Shown: in pieces, positions 45,938 through 58,147 of the stretch
Layout: every line of letters starts with the position of its first letter
Numbering within the stretch: the stretch's first letter is position 1
NCBI GenBank assembly: GCA_013365365.1
Contig: JABVXU010000070.1
Location: 120,511-184,510, forward strand
Reading direction: 5' to 3'
Length of the DNA stretch: 64,000 nucleotides
Origin: Cruorifilaria tuberocauda
Lineage: Eukaryota > Nematoda > Chromadorea > Rhabditida > Onchocercidae
The notes under the pieces: model-generated
Seen by the model: the letters and a program-made list of their open reading frames with translations, nothing else
What the model was told of the DNA's origin: nothing
The model's database searches: none
Position numbers and translations under genes: made by a program

Positions 45938-46584
45938 TCATTGTTCATCCAGTCGACGATTAGCATAAAGTTCTTCTAACTTCGACCAAGGATTAGATGT
46001 CATAGCCGGTATCACATAGTCGCTAACATCAAACTGTCCAGCAAGGCATGTCGTTCTTGAATTTTCATGATTGTGGCGCCTACTGCCGGGAGGAATTGCA
46101 GAGGAACCACCACGCCCTTGTGTCTGAATAATAAATTATTATATCCATTTCAAAGACTAATATAAAGTTCCGATGGCAAGTATTAAATGATAGGGACATG
46201 TATTTTGATGATAACGGTAAATTTACCGGAATAGAAAGTTTTATTTAACCAAAAATGTTCATTCTACTCATCCCACATTTCCATCGCTTATAATTCTTTT
46301 GATTCTACCGAATGTGAAGCGTCTACCATGCTCTGCGGATTTTTATAGATATGTGATGAAGGTGTTCTCGATGGGCTATTTGGAGGATACTGGGCGTTGA
46401 TGAAACTATTTCTTGAATAGGTCTGTGAAGGTGGATGGCAATGCGGTCGTTTTCGATATTGATAAGGTGATCTGTAACGAAATGACAAGTGAGGACTGGA
46501 CATCATTGTGGAATGCGGGAATGTTGAAGCAGCATAGGGTCTTCTAAAAGCATTGTCAAAACGATTGTTCTTCATGGAAGTCAT
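45938..46584 (-). CDS. MPLKIP/TTDN1-like protein
   Basis: Exon 1 (46584-46309, 92 codons) and exon 2 (46123-45938) join in phase to give 153 aa (human MPLKIP 179). Exon 1 is low-complexity, rich in Pro, Ser, Tyr, Arg and His, like the N-terminus of TTDN1. The C-terminus SDYVIPAMTSNPWSKLEELY corresponds to the short conserved end of MPLKIP, where human has a similar tract around SMLEDPWAGLEP. Human MPLKIP is a nuclear protein mutated in non-photosensitive trichothiodystrophy and binds PLK1 and the lariat debranching enzyme DBR1. The start is preceded by TTTCAG (AG at 46600-46599) and a 14-nt leader, pointing to trans-splicing. The assignment rests on overall composition and one short motif. 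Confidence 0.65.
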
Positions 46585-46600
46585 GATGCGAGGAATACCT

Positions 46601-47372
46601 GAAACAAGGTCTGTTCCAATTTTCTATCAGTTATTATCTGTTACACAAACATGGAAGCACGAAAAACAACTGTCCGAATCAATCCGGTATATCCATGATG
46701 ATAACACAACTACACTGTATAAGGGGCTTAATAACTACTTGATAAAAACGAAAATCTTAAGATTTATTCACTTATATATATATTCGGATTACATGCTGAT
46801 CATATGCCTATGAAATTATTCACAGATTATGTAAAGAATCTCAATAAACGTCGTGCAACTTATCTACGAATTATCAGGAAAAGATGAGTTACGGGCAAGA
46901 AGTGACAAGGTAATCTGTTTCATCTTCGTCGTAGTGTTTGTGCAATTTACAGTTAAGAAAAATTTTACTTTAAAATTGAAGGGGGATAATTTACAAAACA
47001 TTTTCGAAGGGAAAGAACTTACCGAAATTTTTCCCTTGTCGTGGCATCATTTTTTGCTCGTTGCTGTTGTACATATCTCTCTTTTCAGCAACTAAAAGTA
47101 AAGTGGAAAGCGATAAGAAATATTTCAAGTGAATTTATTAATAACCACCAATACCACCCTATAGCTTTGTTACGTATAAGTTTTACGGTCGGCCATCTTT
47201 TCCCGTCACATTCGCTATGCAACATTGATTTCTCAAAATTCATAGGTCTTGTGGTTTGTATCTTTGTTAGATTTGTGTTATTGTTAATCCGTTTAAAGAC
47301 ACTAGCGTTACATCGTGTTATTTCCGCCTGCGAAATAGCTTCATTTTTATCCTACTCTGAAATATTAGTTTT
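46601..47372. promoter_or_regulatory. Divergent upstream region, MPLKIP-like and mpc-1
   Basis: About 770 nt between divergent starts, so both promoters lie here. Chance open frames on the plus strand (46853-47095 and 47041-47385) have no family resemblance. Confidence 0.35.
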
Positions 47373-47381
47373 AGAAAGAAA

Positions 47382-48190
47382 ATGAATGCAATTATGAAAA
47401 GTCTAAATCGTTACTCTACAAAAGAATGGATAAATTATTTCTGTTCCACTCATTTCTGGGGTCCTGTTGCTAACTGGGGTATTCCAATCGCTGCTTTGGC
47501 AGATTTGAAGAAGAATCCCGATTTGATTTCAGGTATGACACTACATACCATTTTTCTCCAGGTAAGCGAGAAATTCGTTCTGCACATATATTCGTATGAA
47601 TTGGAAGTAACGATAAAAGATTTAAAGTAAATTCATACATAATATCAATTCTAGGTCCAATGACTAGTGCGTTATGCGTTTATTCAGCAGTTTTTATGCG
47701 ATTTGCATGTCGTGTTGAGCCGCGCAATATGCTTCTTTTCTCATGCCATTTCGCAAATATTACTTTACAACTGATGCAGGTAACAAATCATTCATAAATA
47801 AAAATTATCTTTCAGATAACTAAGCTTTTTGCGAACATTGTATGTATCTTATAACTGTTGGACATTGCATATTGATGATTTGCCTTTTCGGCAAAAAAAT
47901 TACGATCTTAAGAAATAAGTGGTAGAAATCAAAACAAATAAAACTAAGACATGCGGACAGAACAGGATAAGCTTACAATTTTTTTGTAGTGAATAATGCA
48001 AGCAGTTTTGCAGCATTTAAATAGGGGACTTTCTTCCCACAAATTTTGCTACTATCTTCCAAATTTTGAATTTATTTCTGTTTTACAGATGGCCCGTTTT
48101 CTTAATCATAACTACTTACATATAATGGACGATCCAACATTCGATTATGGTCAAACCAATAGTACGCTTCTTATAGAAAAGATGGAATAG
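47382..48190 (+). CDS. mpc-1: Mitochondrial pyruvate carrier 1
   Basis: Subunit of the inner-membrane heterodimer MPC1/MPC2 that imports pyruvate into the matrix. Exons 47382-47532, 47655-47779 and 48089-48190; 378 nt, 125 aa (human 109). The family signature is clear: [42 protein letters not shown] and [15 protein letters not shown]. The C-terminus beyond the last helix is longer than in human MPC1 and ends in a polar tail with IEKME. AG at 47373-47374 lies seven bases before the ATG, so an SL site there is plausible. A partner MPC2 gene is not in this window. Confidence 0.96.
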
Positions 48191-50515
48191 CTTATAATTA
48201 TGCAGAAGGAGAAGAACGAAGCGAATTTGGTCATATCTTATATTTGCTAGAAAACTAGTCCGTTTTTGTTATTTTGTATATATATTTTAGTATTTTTTTC
48301 CAATTTTCTAGTTTGTTTCAACTTTATTTTGTATAGATTGCATAAATAGTTATTAATTCCCACATACATTTGATAAACATTGCGATTTGAATAAAACTTA
48401 CAATTCCGCTTGGGATACACTTGGTAGTATAAGCATCAAGCTGCAAAATGTATAACCACTCGAAATGTGAAATTTGCTCAATTTTCACTTCCAAAAACTT
48501 ATCCTTTTTCATTTTCAATTTTACAATATTCATTTTCAAGAATTAATCTGTTTTTATTTTCATTTTTCGTAGGAAAGTTTGATCAATTAACTAATTTGGT
48601 ATTAAATTGAATATGAATGAATAATGAAGCAAAAGTATTATTGAGTAACGATCTGTAGAATTTTTAAATGAGTTTTTTTTTGGGAAACTTGATATCATAA
48701 TAATGGTAATAGTTGGTGATAAATTTATTACCGAATTCGGGAAACAGTGAAAGTTATTGAAGTTTATTGTTGCGAAAGTTTGGTTAGTTAAGTAGTTTGA
48801 TGGGAAGATTGTATAAATTAACAATGAAAGTGAAAAATATTTTTGGATAAGATAATTTGGCAAAAAAAAAAATCAAAAACAATATTTTTCGAGGTGAGAA
48901 AGATTTTATTTTTTCTTAAAACTTATTTATCCGAAATTTAACTTATCCTTTCCTTCCATTTATGTTAGCATTGTTTGGAAATGTGAATTTATTTGATTAT
49001 TCTGATTTTAAACCATTTTTCAAATTTAAATTTACTTAATTCCAAATTTTATTTAAATAGATTGAGTTATTTTTCTTGAATGATTGAATTTATTCACATC
49101 TATCACTTGACAGTTATATTATAGATTACTGCAAAAAATTTTACACGAACAACTTTCAAATGATAAATGAACCATTCCTCCTTAAGTATGATGAATTATA
49201 TGAAAATTCATGAAGGTTAGAAAAAACCAATTAATCAAATCAATTAAACTATGAAAAATGATGGAAGTTGAAAAGCAATGATGGAAGTTGTTTTGTGAAG
49301 CTTATTGAAGTAAATTGAAAAGCACATTGTAAATCACTTTTTCGTAAAAATTCGTAATGATTCAAAAGTTTTTTGAAAGTGAAAATTGTAAAATTTATCC
49401 GTTTTCTTATCTGATTTAAAAAACTTATCTGAAACAAAAAGGAAATAGTAGGAACAGTGTGCGCGGTTCCTTTATTTTTACTTTGAAACATAAATTAAAA
49501 AGTGGTTTAAGTGAATAATAACTGGTACAAGTGAATCATAACAAGAAAGCACATTTTAAAATTCAATGCGTTAAATTGATAAGTAGTTATTCAGAAAGTG
49601 GATACCACTCGTATAACCAAATTCGCAGTTGCTGTGGAGATAGTTTGGTAGCTGACGATCTTACAGAAGAATCATTTCTCTATTACTATAAGTATTACCT
49701 GAAAAATGGTGCATGGAATGTCCAATAAATTATTATTTCAGTGACAGCATGACAATGGTTACAAGGATTACAAGGAGTGCTTCATAAAATTTTCAAGTGA
49801 TGTCAATTGTCTATTGCTGAAATAAAAATTAAGATCTCTAAACAACCATCTAACATTAAAGTTTGAAAGAAAATATTTCAGTTACCATATAAATATGGTT
49901 CAAAAGTCATCAAGGGTCAACCTCTATCAATTTATGATGGGAATGACTAATACGAATTCATCCTTAAAATACCTTATTTCTCATAATACATGAGACCTTT
50001 ACAACAAAACTGATAGATGTTCGATTGCTAACATTGAAAATGTCTGAGAATTGATAAGGTAAAGTAAATGAATGTCGTTCCCACAGGCAGTAATGACTTT
50101 GTTGTCGGAAGTGAATGAGTTAATCGGTGCTTCCACGGTGTCTCATCTTTGAAGTTCTCCATTGCCCTTTGACACAAGTGATCACACGCTTGCTTAGCAT
50201 TACATTTTGCAAATAATCTGAGATTTCTCAATGAATATCTCCTATATAAAGCCATTTGACTTGAGCAGAATTTATTTGAGCTTTCTTGCTCATTCGCTAC
50301 ACGTCATTTCCTATTTAAAGACTTATTGAATTTTGATATTGTTTTTGCAGAGGGTATGAAATTTAATTCAGATGCATTATTCTTTCTTACTCGTATTTTT
50401 AATTTATTGCAATATTTGAGTAAGTTAAACTATTACTAGTGAAAAAAATATTTAAATCACATTTTAGCAAAAATTAAAAATAAAATTAGTAAAATAAAGA
50501 TAAAATTTGTTTTTC
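48191..50515. other. Gene-poor stretch of 2.3 kb
   Basis: Very AT-rich, with long A/T runs and a short direct repeat (AATGATGGAAGTTG at 49258 and 49279). The only open frame of mild interest is 50255-50028 on the minus strand, listed separately. No other gene seen. Confidence 0.45.
50028..50255 (-). CDS. Doubtful small ORF, 75 aa
   Basis: Uninterrupted frame from ATG at 50255 to a stop at 50028, upstream of and divergent from the membrane-protein gene at 50520. The product is basic with four Cys in the first half and a hydrophobic stretch (LLPVGTTFIYFTLSIL) near the end that could be a membrane segment. No acceptor stands directly before the ATG, and I recognise no family. It may be chance. 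Confidence 0.2.
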   Translation of the reverse strand: MALYRRYSLRNLRLFAKCNAKQACDHLCQRAMENFKDETPWKHRLTHSLPTTKSLLPVGTTFIYFTLSILRHFQC

Positions 50516-50519
50516 AGAA

Positions 50520-52148
50520 ATGTTTATGACACTGCTATTTTTCGCTATTTGGTCACGACTGGTAATAAGCGCTTCCATTATACAGCAACCGGATTCGGAA
50601 GAATTCTGGATTTCTGCTAATTTATTAAGTGTTGAATGGGAGTTAGCTTGCCACACAATCACTTACTGCGATCAACCGGAATTGAAAATGATTAAGACTA
50701 ATTCGATAAACGGAGAGAAAAACTCATTCAGTTGGCAGTTAGATCAAAATTTTGAGCAGGTAGTAAGAATTCTCCATTGAGCTAGGAAACACTTTTATCA
50801 TTAAAAAATTTGTCATCATGTTAAAAAAATATCACCGTTCTTCAATAATTAAATTACTTTTCGCAGCAATGTTTCTAAAAGAAAAATTTTATTTAGTTGT
50901 CTAACAGCGCTTTCATTAGTCATTGGACTAAAGGATCTCCCGTAGATATTGACATGAGTATTGAAATTATTGGTATTGATCCCAAGTATCGATTTCAACG
51001 CAGTTGTGATCAAACTGCTGCAACAAAGGCTTTCAAATATGAAGTGCAGGTAATTTTTGCTGTTCTTTTCTGTTTATGATATCAGTTATTAAATATTCAT
51101 TATTCAATTTAATCAATGCCAAATATTTCAATCCCATTTTTGCTTGTGGATTCAGGGAGGACATTTTGAAAGTTCAAATAGCAGCGACCTTGGTCAGATG
51201 ATTGTTGAATTGCGCGGTCGATGCTTCAATGTTACCTTAACGGTTCAAAGGCACATTGGACGTTGTCCGTGGTGTACTAAAATCAAAACAATTTCGACAG
51301 CTACTATCACTAAGGTAAATGTTGTTTGCGCAAACAATCTTGTTTGAGACAAATTTCTTAATTTACAGTTCAATTTAGTTTCCGTGCTCTTTATTTCAAG
51401 TATTTTTTAGGCTCATGAAAATGGATTTTCTCCCACCAAGCGGTACGATCTGTTAGTGATAACCTGTATTATCACATCTTGTCTAATAATTGTCTGTGTT
51501 ATGAAATGTATTTTGAATCTACACTGGAAATCTGGGAAATTATCACCGCAAAAAGCACCAATAATACCTATCGTTCAGTCAAAAAGTTGGAAAATCATGA
51601 AAATTCAGTATGTTTTATTCTTACTTTTCCACTAACTATTATAATATTTACACATGGTCGTTTATCCCATTCATTAGAAAATCAAATAGCATTAATTCTA
51701 TATCTGAAACAATTCTTTTAAAATGTGAACTAGCAGTGATATCATTTATCTCACAGCTATCAAGTATATCAGCATACTGATGCATTCCAATCATTACTCC
51801 AGAGATTAGCATATGATTACAACTTAATAGAATAATTCTGAAATATATTAGGAAGTATACTGAAAGTGAAATTATATTGCGATTAAATGAGGTAATCTCA
51901 TTTTCAGTGGAAACGATCATTTAATCACAAATATGATAAGCGAAAATAAAAATAGCAGTAATAAGAGCAATAGCAGTACTAGCAGAACCACTTTCAAAAA
52001 TACATCATTGATTAATAGTACCAGTGGTCAGATTTTTGGTGATTCGCACGGAGTTATCGAAAGTGACTGGTCATCCTCTATGAGTATTGGAACGTACGAT
52101 AATATCATTCTTCCTGATGATACATCTATACGATTGATGACCGAATAA
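50520..52148 (+). CDS. Type I membrane protein of unknown function
   Basis: Exons 50520-50759, 50897-51049, 51156-51314, 51411-51607 and 51908-52148 give 990 nt, 329 aa, all in frame. The N-terminus MFMTLLFFAIWSRLVISAS is a signal peptide. The extracellular part (about 170 aa) has spaced Cys, including WELACHTITYCDQ, RSCDQT and the pair CPWC, and a glycosylation site in CFNVTLTV. A membrane helix follows RYDLL (VITCIITSCLIIVCVM). The cytoplasmic tail of about 110 residues is Ser/Asn/Thr-rich and includes the Tyr motif GTYDNIILPDD. I do not recognise the family; the layout suggests a surface receptor or adhesion protein. AG at 50516-50517 precedes the ATG by two bases, consistent with trans-splicing. 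Confidence 0.8.
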
Positions 52149-55029
52149 TACGGAAAATGCTATATAAACGCATGAGCATTTACAATACAAATATCAAATT
52201 TGTTTTCACACTTAATTTTTATTCTTAAGAATACGTAATTGATTGGGTTTTCCACTACTTTTAACTTCCATTATCATGTTTTTCATCGTATATTATACAA
52301 ATTTTACCTTTTTTGTACATTTATTGTATAAGGTCTTTTCTTTTTTTTGCAAATGTTCTTTATTTTCTTTATTGGAAAATTCATGATCGTGGGGTGAATT
52401 TTACTATAATAATCTAAACATTAAGAAAAATGGTAACATCGATGATAAAATTTTCCTTTTATATTTATATTGCTTGTATTTTGTTTATTGCATGCTTTTG
52501 TCTTTAATATTTTAATGAATCCCTGATTTACTTTTTAATGTATTTTTAATTCGAATATTGTATATTGATTCATTTTTTTAATGATTTGATCATTGAATTC
52601 TTTATTTCATTTATTATTATCCTTTGCGATATTGAGCTTAATGAAATTGATCTTTGAAATTGATTAATGGAATTGATCTTTCTACGCATCGCACAATAGC
52701 ATATCTGGAATTTTTAAAAGAATGAATTAAACAAAGAAAAAATGATAAAATTCGTACCGAAATAAACTACTTCATGCTTCCTGTAATTCACTGCTTATCA
52801 CTGACACTGTGAATTTTGCGTTTACGTAAGTTCCATATTGTCGATATTCTACTTCATCACATAATGATACTGCAATCTTATCCTTCCATGAGGCTTGACA
52901 ATCATAAGTTATTAACTTTTGATCTTTTCATATTTTTTTCCGATGTACTCCTTAAATATTACTGCGCACGGGAGGGTTCCCTTGCAAAAATAAATAATCC
53001 TAAACTTCTCGGAAGAAATTTGAAATGAATTAGCAGCATTTTAGCAAAAATTAATATGGTAATCGCAAATTCCAAAAGTTATAGTTCAAAAATTGGAATT
53101 CATAAATATTTCTGCGCTTAAAATAAAATATTTTTGGCTGATACCCAAATTACAGTATTACAGCAAATTTCCGATTTTAGAAAGAATGAAAAATGGTTAA
53201 ATTTGCGATATGTGAAAAAGCAAAAAAACAATTTCTGATTATAATTTTTCATAACATAAATGTATCACTGATAATTTGTAAAAAAACATGAAATAGATAA
53301 ATTGGTTTCCTCTCAACATTTTTCGGCATTTTTTGTCGTTAACTAACTCATCAATAATTATTATTTGTCAAGAACGGTTTCAAAATAATAGAAAGGTTTC
53401 AAAGTGATAAAAATTTTTCAAGTATTCAAAAAGAGCAAAACAGTGACGGGTAATGATGATGAGAAAAAACTTAATCATCTTAAGATAAGCAAATTTGTAA
53501 AATTTTTCAGGAGAGAAAATTGTAATAAATATTTATCATTTGAAAGATTAGCGGTATTAATAGAGGAATTTATTCTATTGTGGATGATCGATTAGTTGGT
53601 GGAGCTTCGTTTGGGTGAAAGATTAAACTTCTCTCGTAATTTGGTGAGATTTGCTCCTCGATTCTGTAATGAGAGTGATCAAGAGGTGTATGAACAAAGA
53701 ACTATTCAGAGGAATGATAACTCACTAGTGTATAAGTAAATGAGAATGTAATGAAATAAGGGTCATAGCAAATCGTTTGGACATAATAGGATAATTCAAT
53801 GATACAATAGACAATCAATCTCATCGTCAGCGTTACCCTCCAGTGGGGGGAAAGAGCTGATGGGAAATTATGAACGAATCTTTATACGAGATTAGTAATG
53901 CAAAAATAATCATCGGAACGATTTTGACTGTAAACTTTTTCCCAAATTTCCGACTGGCCCTAGTGGACAATATTACTGTTTCACCTTACATGAATTTAGT
54001 GTGAGAATTTCAAATTTATTACCTTTATCAATTTCCAATTTCTCGGGACTTTCCGTAGAATCTGACAACTTTTGTATTTCTGTTTGAAAAGGAATATACC
54101 TATCACTTTTCAGTAAGTACGAATATACCGCCAGGAATGGAATTGCTACATTTGTTTTTGAGACTTTGAAATTTACTAAAAGAAATTGAATGAAATAAGA
54201 CTTTTTCATCATAACACATCATCATTACAAACTTTTATCTTAGCAACACTTTTTGTGCTCGACAATAATGAACAACTTACGGTTAATTTAATGTCGATAT
54301 TCGTAATTAGCTTCTTCTAGATGAACGGATTCATTCATTCAGCAGCACGTGAAGAAGACGAGGAAAGATTAGTGGGAAGGTTCACCTGGAGCAGAAATGA
54401 ATGAATTATGTCACGACGAACGCACAATCCTTTCTAGTTCGATCCAACACTTACTGAACACACACACAGCGAAACAATCATCGACGGGAGAAGGATCGAT
54501 CGAGCGAGGCATCAACAGTCGACTTACCTGGTGTTCAGTGGTCTTCACTGTCCAGCACAAACGCCGATATGATAATTGATAATGTGAGAGGTGTGGTTGA
54601 TGAAAGTAAATCTTTATTTACTTACTTTTTTTGTTTATAAAGTATTTCCTTGCTTCATATTTGTTAGCATACCAATCATCATTAAACCAAAAATTTTCTC
54701 ATTTCTCCTTATTCTATTCTTACGCTCTCTCTCCAAAAAATAGTTATTAGATACGTTGCAGCACAAAAAGTTATCAAAAATACTGCAATTGTTCGTTCTT
54801 AACTATCAGGTTACAAACCTTGTCAGGAATTTCGAGAAGGTACTTCCATATTCGTAACCGCAATTGAACTGATAAGTTATTAGTAACAGTGATTAATAAA
54901 TATCCAGAGAGAATGAAATAATAACCATGTTAAATATCAGTTGTAGTAAATCCATCGAAATTTCTTCAAAAATGTATTAGCGTTTAATGGAATCATTATC
55001 TCTTTCTCTTATTTAAAATTGTCAACTAT
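52149..55029. other. Gene-poor stretch with a GC-richer patch
   Basis: About 2.9 kb. Most is AT-rich without coding signal. A patch at about 54320-54560 is richer in GC and contains a strong minus-strand donor (CACCAG followed by GTAAGT at 54527). An open frame of 79 codons (54212-53973, minus) beginning MMKKSYFIQFLLVNF lies downstream of that donor on the same strand. Neither can be tied into a supported gene. Confidence 0.4.
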
Positions 55030-55048
55030 AGGAACTGAAGAAAGCAGC

Positions 55049-57796
55049 ATGAAAACAGAATCTGAAAAAGAGGACGACAGCGAAAAGAGTATTTCAAGCG
55101 AAGATTTCGAAGTGTGTTAGCAATAAATTTCTTTAAGAATTTAAAAAAACAGCTGTAAAATTGGCTTGATTTGAGTTCACAAACCATCAAAAGTGATCAG
55201 ACTTGAAAATTATTTCGTAATATTTTTCCACTTTACTTGTGTAATCCTAGTCAACTTTGGGATCCATCCCGTTTGAGCGGTCCCGTTCCTGTCTCCTTAT
55301 TCTTTATTGTTCATGTGAAGATATGCCATAACTGTTAACATTTTCACATATTGTTTAAATTTAATTATTTCAAACATTACTTACACATATCTTATGATAA
55401 GTTTCAATACACGAGTTTGTGTGATTTTTGTATATAAGTGACGTGACAGAGAGGTGTAGTTAAGCGAAGAAAATGAAGGGAAAAAATAGAGTTAGAGATA
55501 CTATCGGAATTTTAAAACCACCAAGATATTCAGTGAATATATTTGGTCAAGCTGCTGATATGTTCAAAGAAGTGCATATTCTATTGGTAACGCAATTGCT
55601 CGTCAGATACGGCCGGGCATCAACCTCCTGAAGAACTGTATAATATTATTCTTATCTCTTTCACATTGATATACTTGCTGATTGATTCACCGATGGAGCA
55701 AAAGTGAAAGTATGAATTATTAATTTATTCAAGAAATGATTTAATTTGAAATTTAGATTATTGGCGGTCAAGCGCGAATACCAGAACACGCAGCTACTGG
55801 TGATGGGAAGTCAAATGGTCCGCTTATTGATTTGTTTAAAAAACATATTGTCAGACGACGTGTGCCAAGTTCGATAACTTATTTTTATCATTGAATATGC
55901 ATTAAAAAATGTTAAAATTTTGGATTAAAGAGAAATATTTTTATAGAAGAATTTCTAAACTTAAATAGAAATTATGAGAGTTTGGCTGACTGACAAAAAG
56001 TTATCTGTCCTTTTTAACAATAACGTCAAGTTTTCCTAATGAAATAACTTTTCTCTTATCGAAATAATGGAATTACAATAATTTTAAAATTAGGGATCTT
56101 GGAATTAAAACCTTGCAGCATTATCTCATAATTTACAACGGGAACGAGCAGCGAAGTCAGCGATGTTAACATGTGTTACGAAAGTCACTAATAGAGAAGT
56201 AATAACTTATTGAGAATCGTTTTATTCGTTTATGCCAAAATTATTTTGTCCATATTCTATAATTACTCTTTTGTTACTTTAAAGTGGAACAGTTTAAAAG
56301 ATTGGAGCATAAGATCTTCGAATCCGGTGATTTCTATTTTAGAATAATTTTTGGTTTTTTTTCCTATTAATTCTTATCAATCATCTCTTACGCATTTCAA
56401 GAGCTTTAAATTAAAACTTTAGGAGTTTAGTGAAGCTCAAAACAAAGATGACTGCTCATGTATATTGTGGAAGATGCTGTTAATCATAGCAATTGGAATT
56501 ATTGCTTTCCAGTTGCTACTGCTTCTTAATTATCTAGAGGTATAAATAATTTCTACAAGAGTTTTTATATTAAAATAAAGCGGTGAATACTTTCCAAGAA
56601 GTTTGAAATAAGTTGTAGAAATTTTCCTGTACGCTACCAGTCCATATAAACAATTGTACGACTATGGAGAAACAGCTTAAGCCTTTCCGGTCAAGCAAAG
56701 TTATGGTGCTACCTCTAATGTATTGCGCGAAGTAGTGACCATTGAACATTGAGTTTTCATGCAAAACTTGTTCGGTTGATATTGTCCTTTGTGGGATATC
56801 ATTTCAAATTTCAGGTAATTTCTTTTGAGGGAAATGAACATCATTATGAAATATTGGAAGAAATAGTTGCTAGACAGCAGCAAATAATTGAAAAATTAGA
56901 AAGTCAACTTAAGGTAAACCTAAAAGACTTTGTCATCTTCTTTCTACTCTATATTGATTTTTAAACTCTATTCTGGGGATTTTTAATATAATCTTGGCTC
57001 TGGCAGTTTTTGTTCTCGATTATATAAATAAAATAGTTTTTGTTCTATTTAGAGTTGTACACCGTTGGACGTTTATAATCTACCTGTTCGTGTTGAAGAA
57101 GAACGTGCTAATGCATTCGAGAGGAAAGATGGTTTTAATTATTTTGTTCGTTTTAAATTTGCCATGTATACTACGATATCTTTTAGAAGAGAAGTGTAGA
57201 GATTTAGTGATTTTATAGATTTCATACATTTTTTTTCAATTATAGAAAATAGAAATTGCAGAAATCTTTCGAAATTCTAAGAGTCACCTTTTCTAAAAAA
57301 GGTGATTGTTTCTCCTATTATTAATTCATTCCTTAGTTCGCGATTGTGGATTGGAAGAAAAGTGATCGAGGAATAGCACAACAACATCTTCATTTGGCAT
57401 TCAAACAAAGTAATTCCAGTATCTATATTTACGACCACGGTCCGTTATCTGGAAGATATTTCGCTGTCGGCGATCGTATAATCGATATTGATGGAATTAC
57501 GTTTATCAGAGCTGCTGATTTAAGAGATCGAATTCTATGGTCGCACCATAACAGGGTGAGAATGTCTTTCATAAGTAAGAAAAAGAATCAGATAATGGCT
57601 GTGGAAGTTATAATTTAAGAAGAAAGCTTTTCAATTGAATTGTAATAAAATCTATTAAACTAAAAAGTCATGACAATTTTTGTAGGATCATTTTACGAGT
57701 ATTATCGAACGTCCTGCAACGGAGCAAGCACTACGTGCCGTATCAAAACTCTTGCAGCCAGCTGTGTCCTCATTTTCCGTAGTACTATCAGCTTGA
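55049..57796 (+). CDS. Membrane-anchored PDZ-domain protein
   Basis: Preferred model: exons 55049-55111, 56423-56539, 56815-56913, 57053-57193, 57337-57555 and 57686-57796; 750 nt, 249 aa. All introns are phase 0. Exon 1 is acidic (SEKEDDSEKSISSEDFE) and preceded by an acceptor at 55030-55031. Exon 2 encodes a membrane helix (MLLIIAIGIIAFQLLLLL) after DDCSCILWK. Exon 3 is a short coiled coil. Exons 4-5 form a PDZ-like f domain, with FAIVDWKKSDRG and YFAVGDRIIDIDGITF, the last being the usual GDRI-x-x-x-NG region. No signal peptide, so the N-terminus is probably cytosolic or the helix acts as anchor. The 5' end is uncertain: exons at 55473 and 55757 could replace exon 1. Partner proteins are unknown. 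Confidence 0.7.
55473..55894 (+). CDS. Small two-exon gene or alternative PDZ 5' exons
   Basis: Exon 55473-55586 (begins MKGKNRVRDTIGILKPP) joins in phase 0 to 55757-55894 (IIGGQARIPEHAATGDG...) and stops, giving 83 aa. Both exons look coding and have good splice sites (GTAACG donor, AAATTTAG acceptor), but I recognise no family. They lie in the first intron of the PDZ gene on the same strand. Two readings: an independent nested gene, or an alternative start of the PDZ gene with a donor after HIVRRR (GTGCCA, weak, phase 0), which would join in frame to the membrane-helix exon at 56423. Confidence 0.4.
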
Positions 57797-58147
57797 AAAT
57801 TTGTCTGATTGTAGGGCCCTGCATGTGACATCAGCTTGTGACATAAGGAATTTTCACATGTTCATGTGAATTCAAGAAGTGTGGGATACTGAACTATTAC
57901 GACACACAGATCAAATTTTTATTTAAATATTTCTACATTTTGATAAAGATAAATTACTAATAAATCAGTGCTCTAAATCTTGTGCATAAAGCGGCATTTC
58001 ACTAACAAGAAATTTGTTAGCTGTAGTAATCCACAATATTACAATTAATTAGCAGTGAATCGAAGATTATTGCGAATATATCAAGGGAATGAGATATAAA
58101 TATAGATAATTTTTTCTCATTCATTATTTGCATTTTGCATACTTTTA
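57797..58147. other. Short intergenic gap, convergent genes
   Basis: About 350 nt shared by the 3' ends of the PDZ gene (+) and the TTBK-like kinase (-). No coding signal. Confidence 0.5.

Noticed and set aside
54397..54579. 60-codon plus-strand frame in the GC-richer patch
   Set aside because: Cannot be joined in frame to the PDZ exon 1 at 55032, and the stronger signal there is on the other strand.
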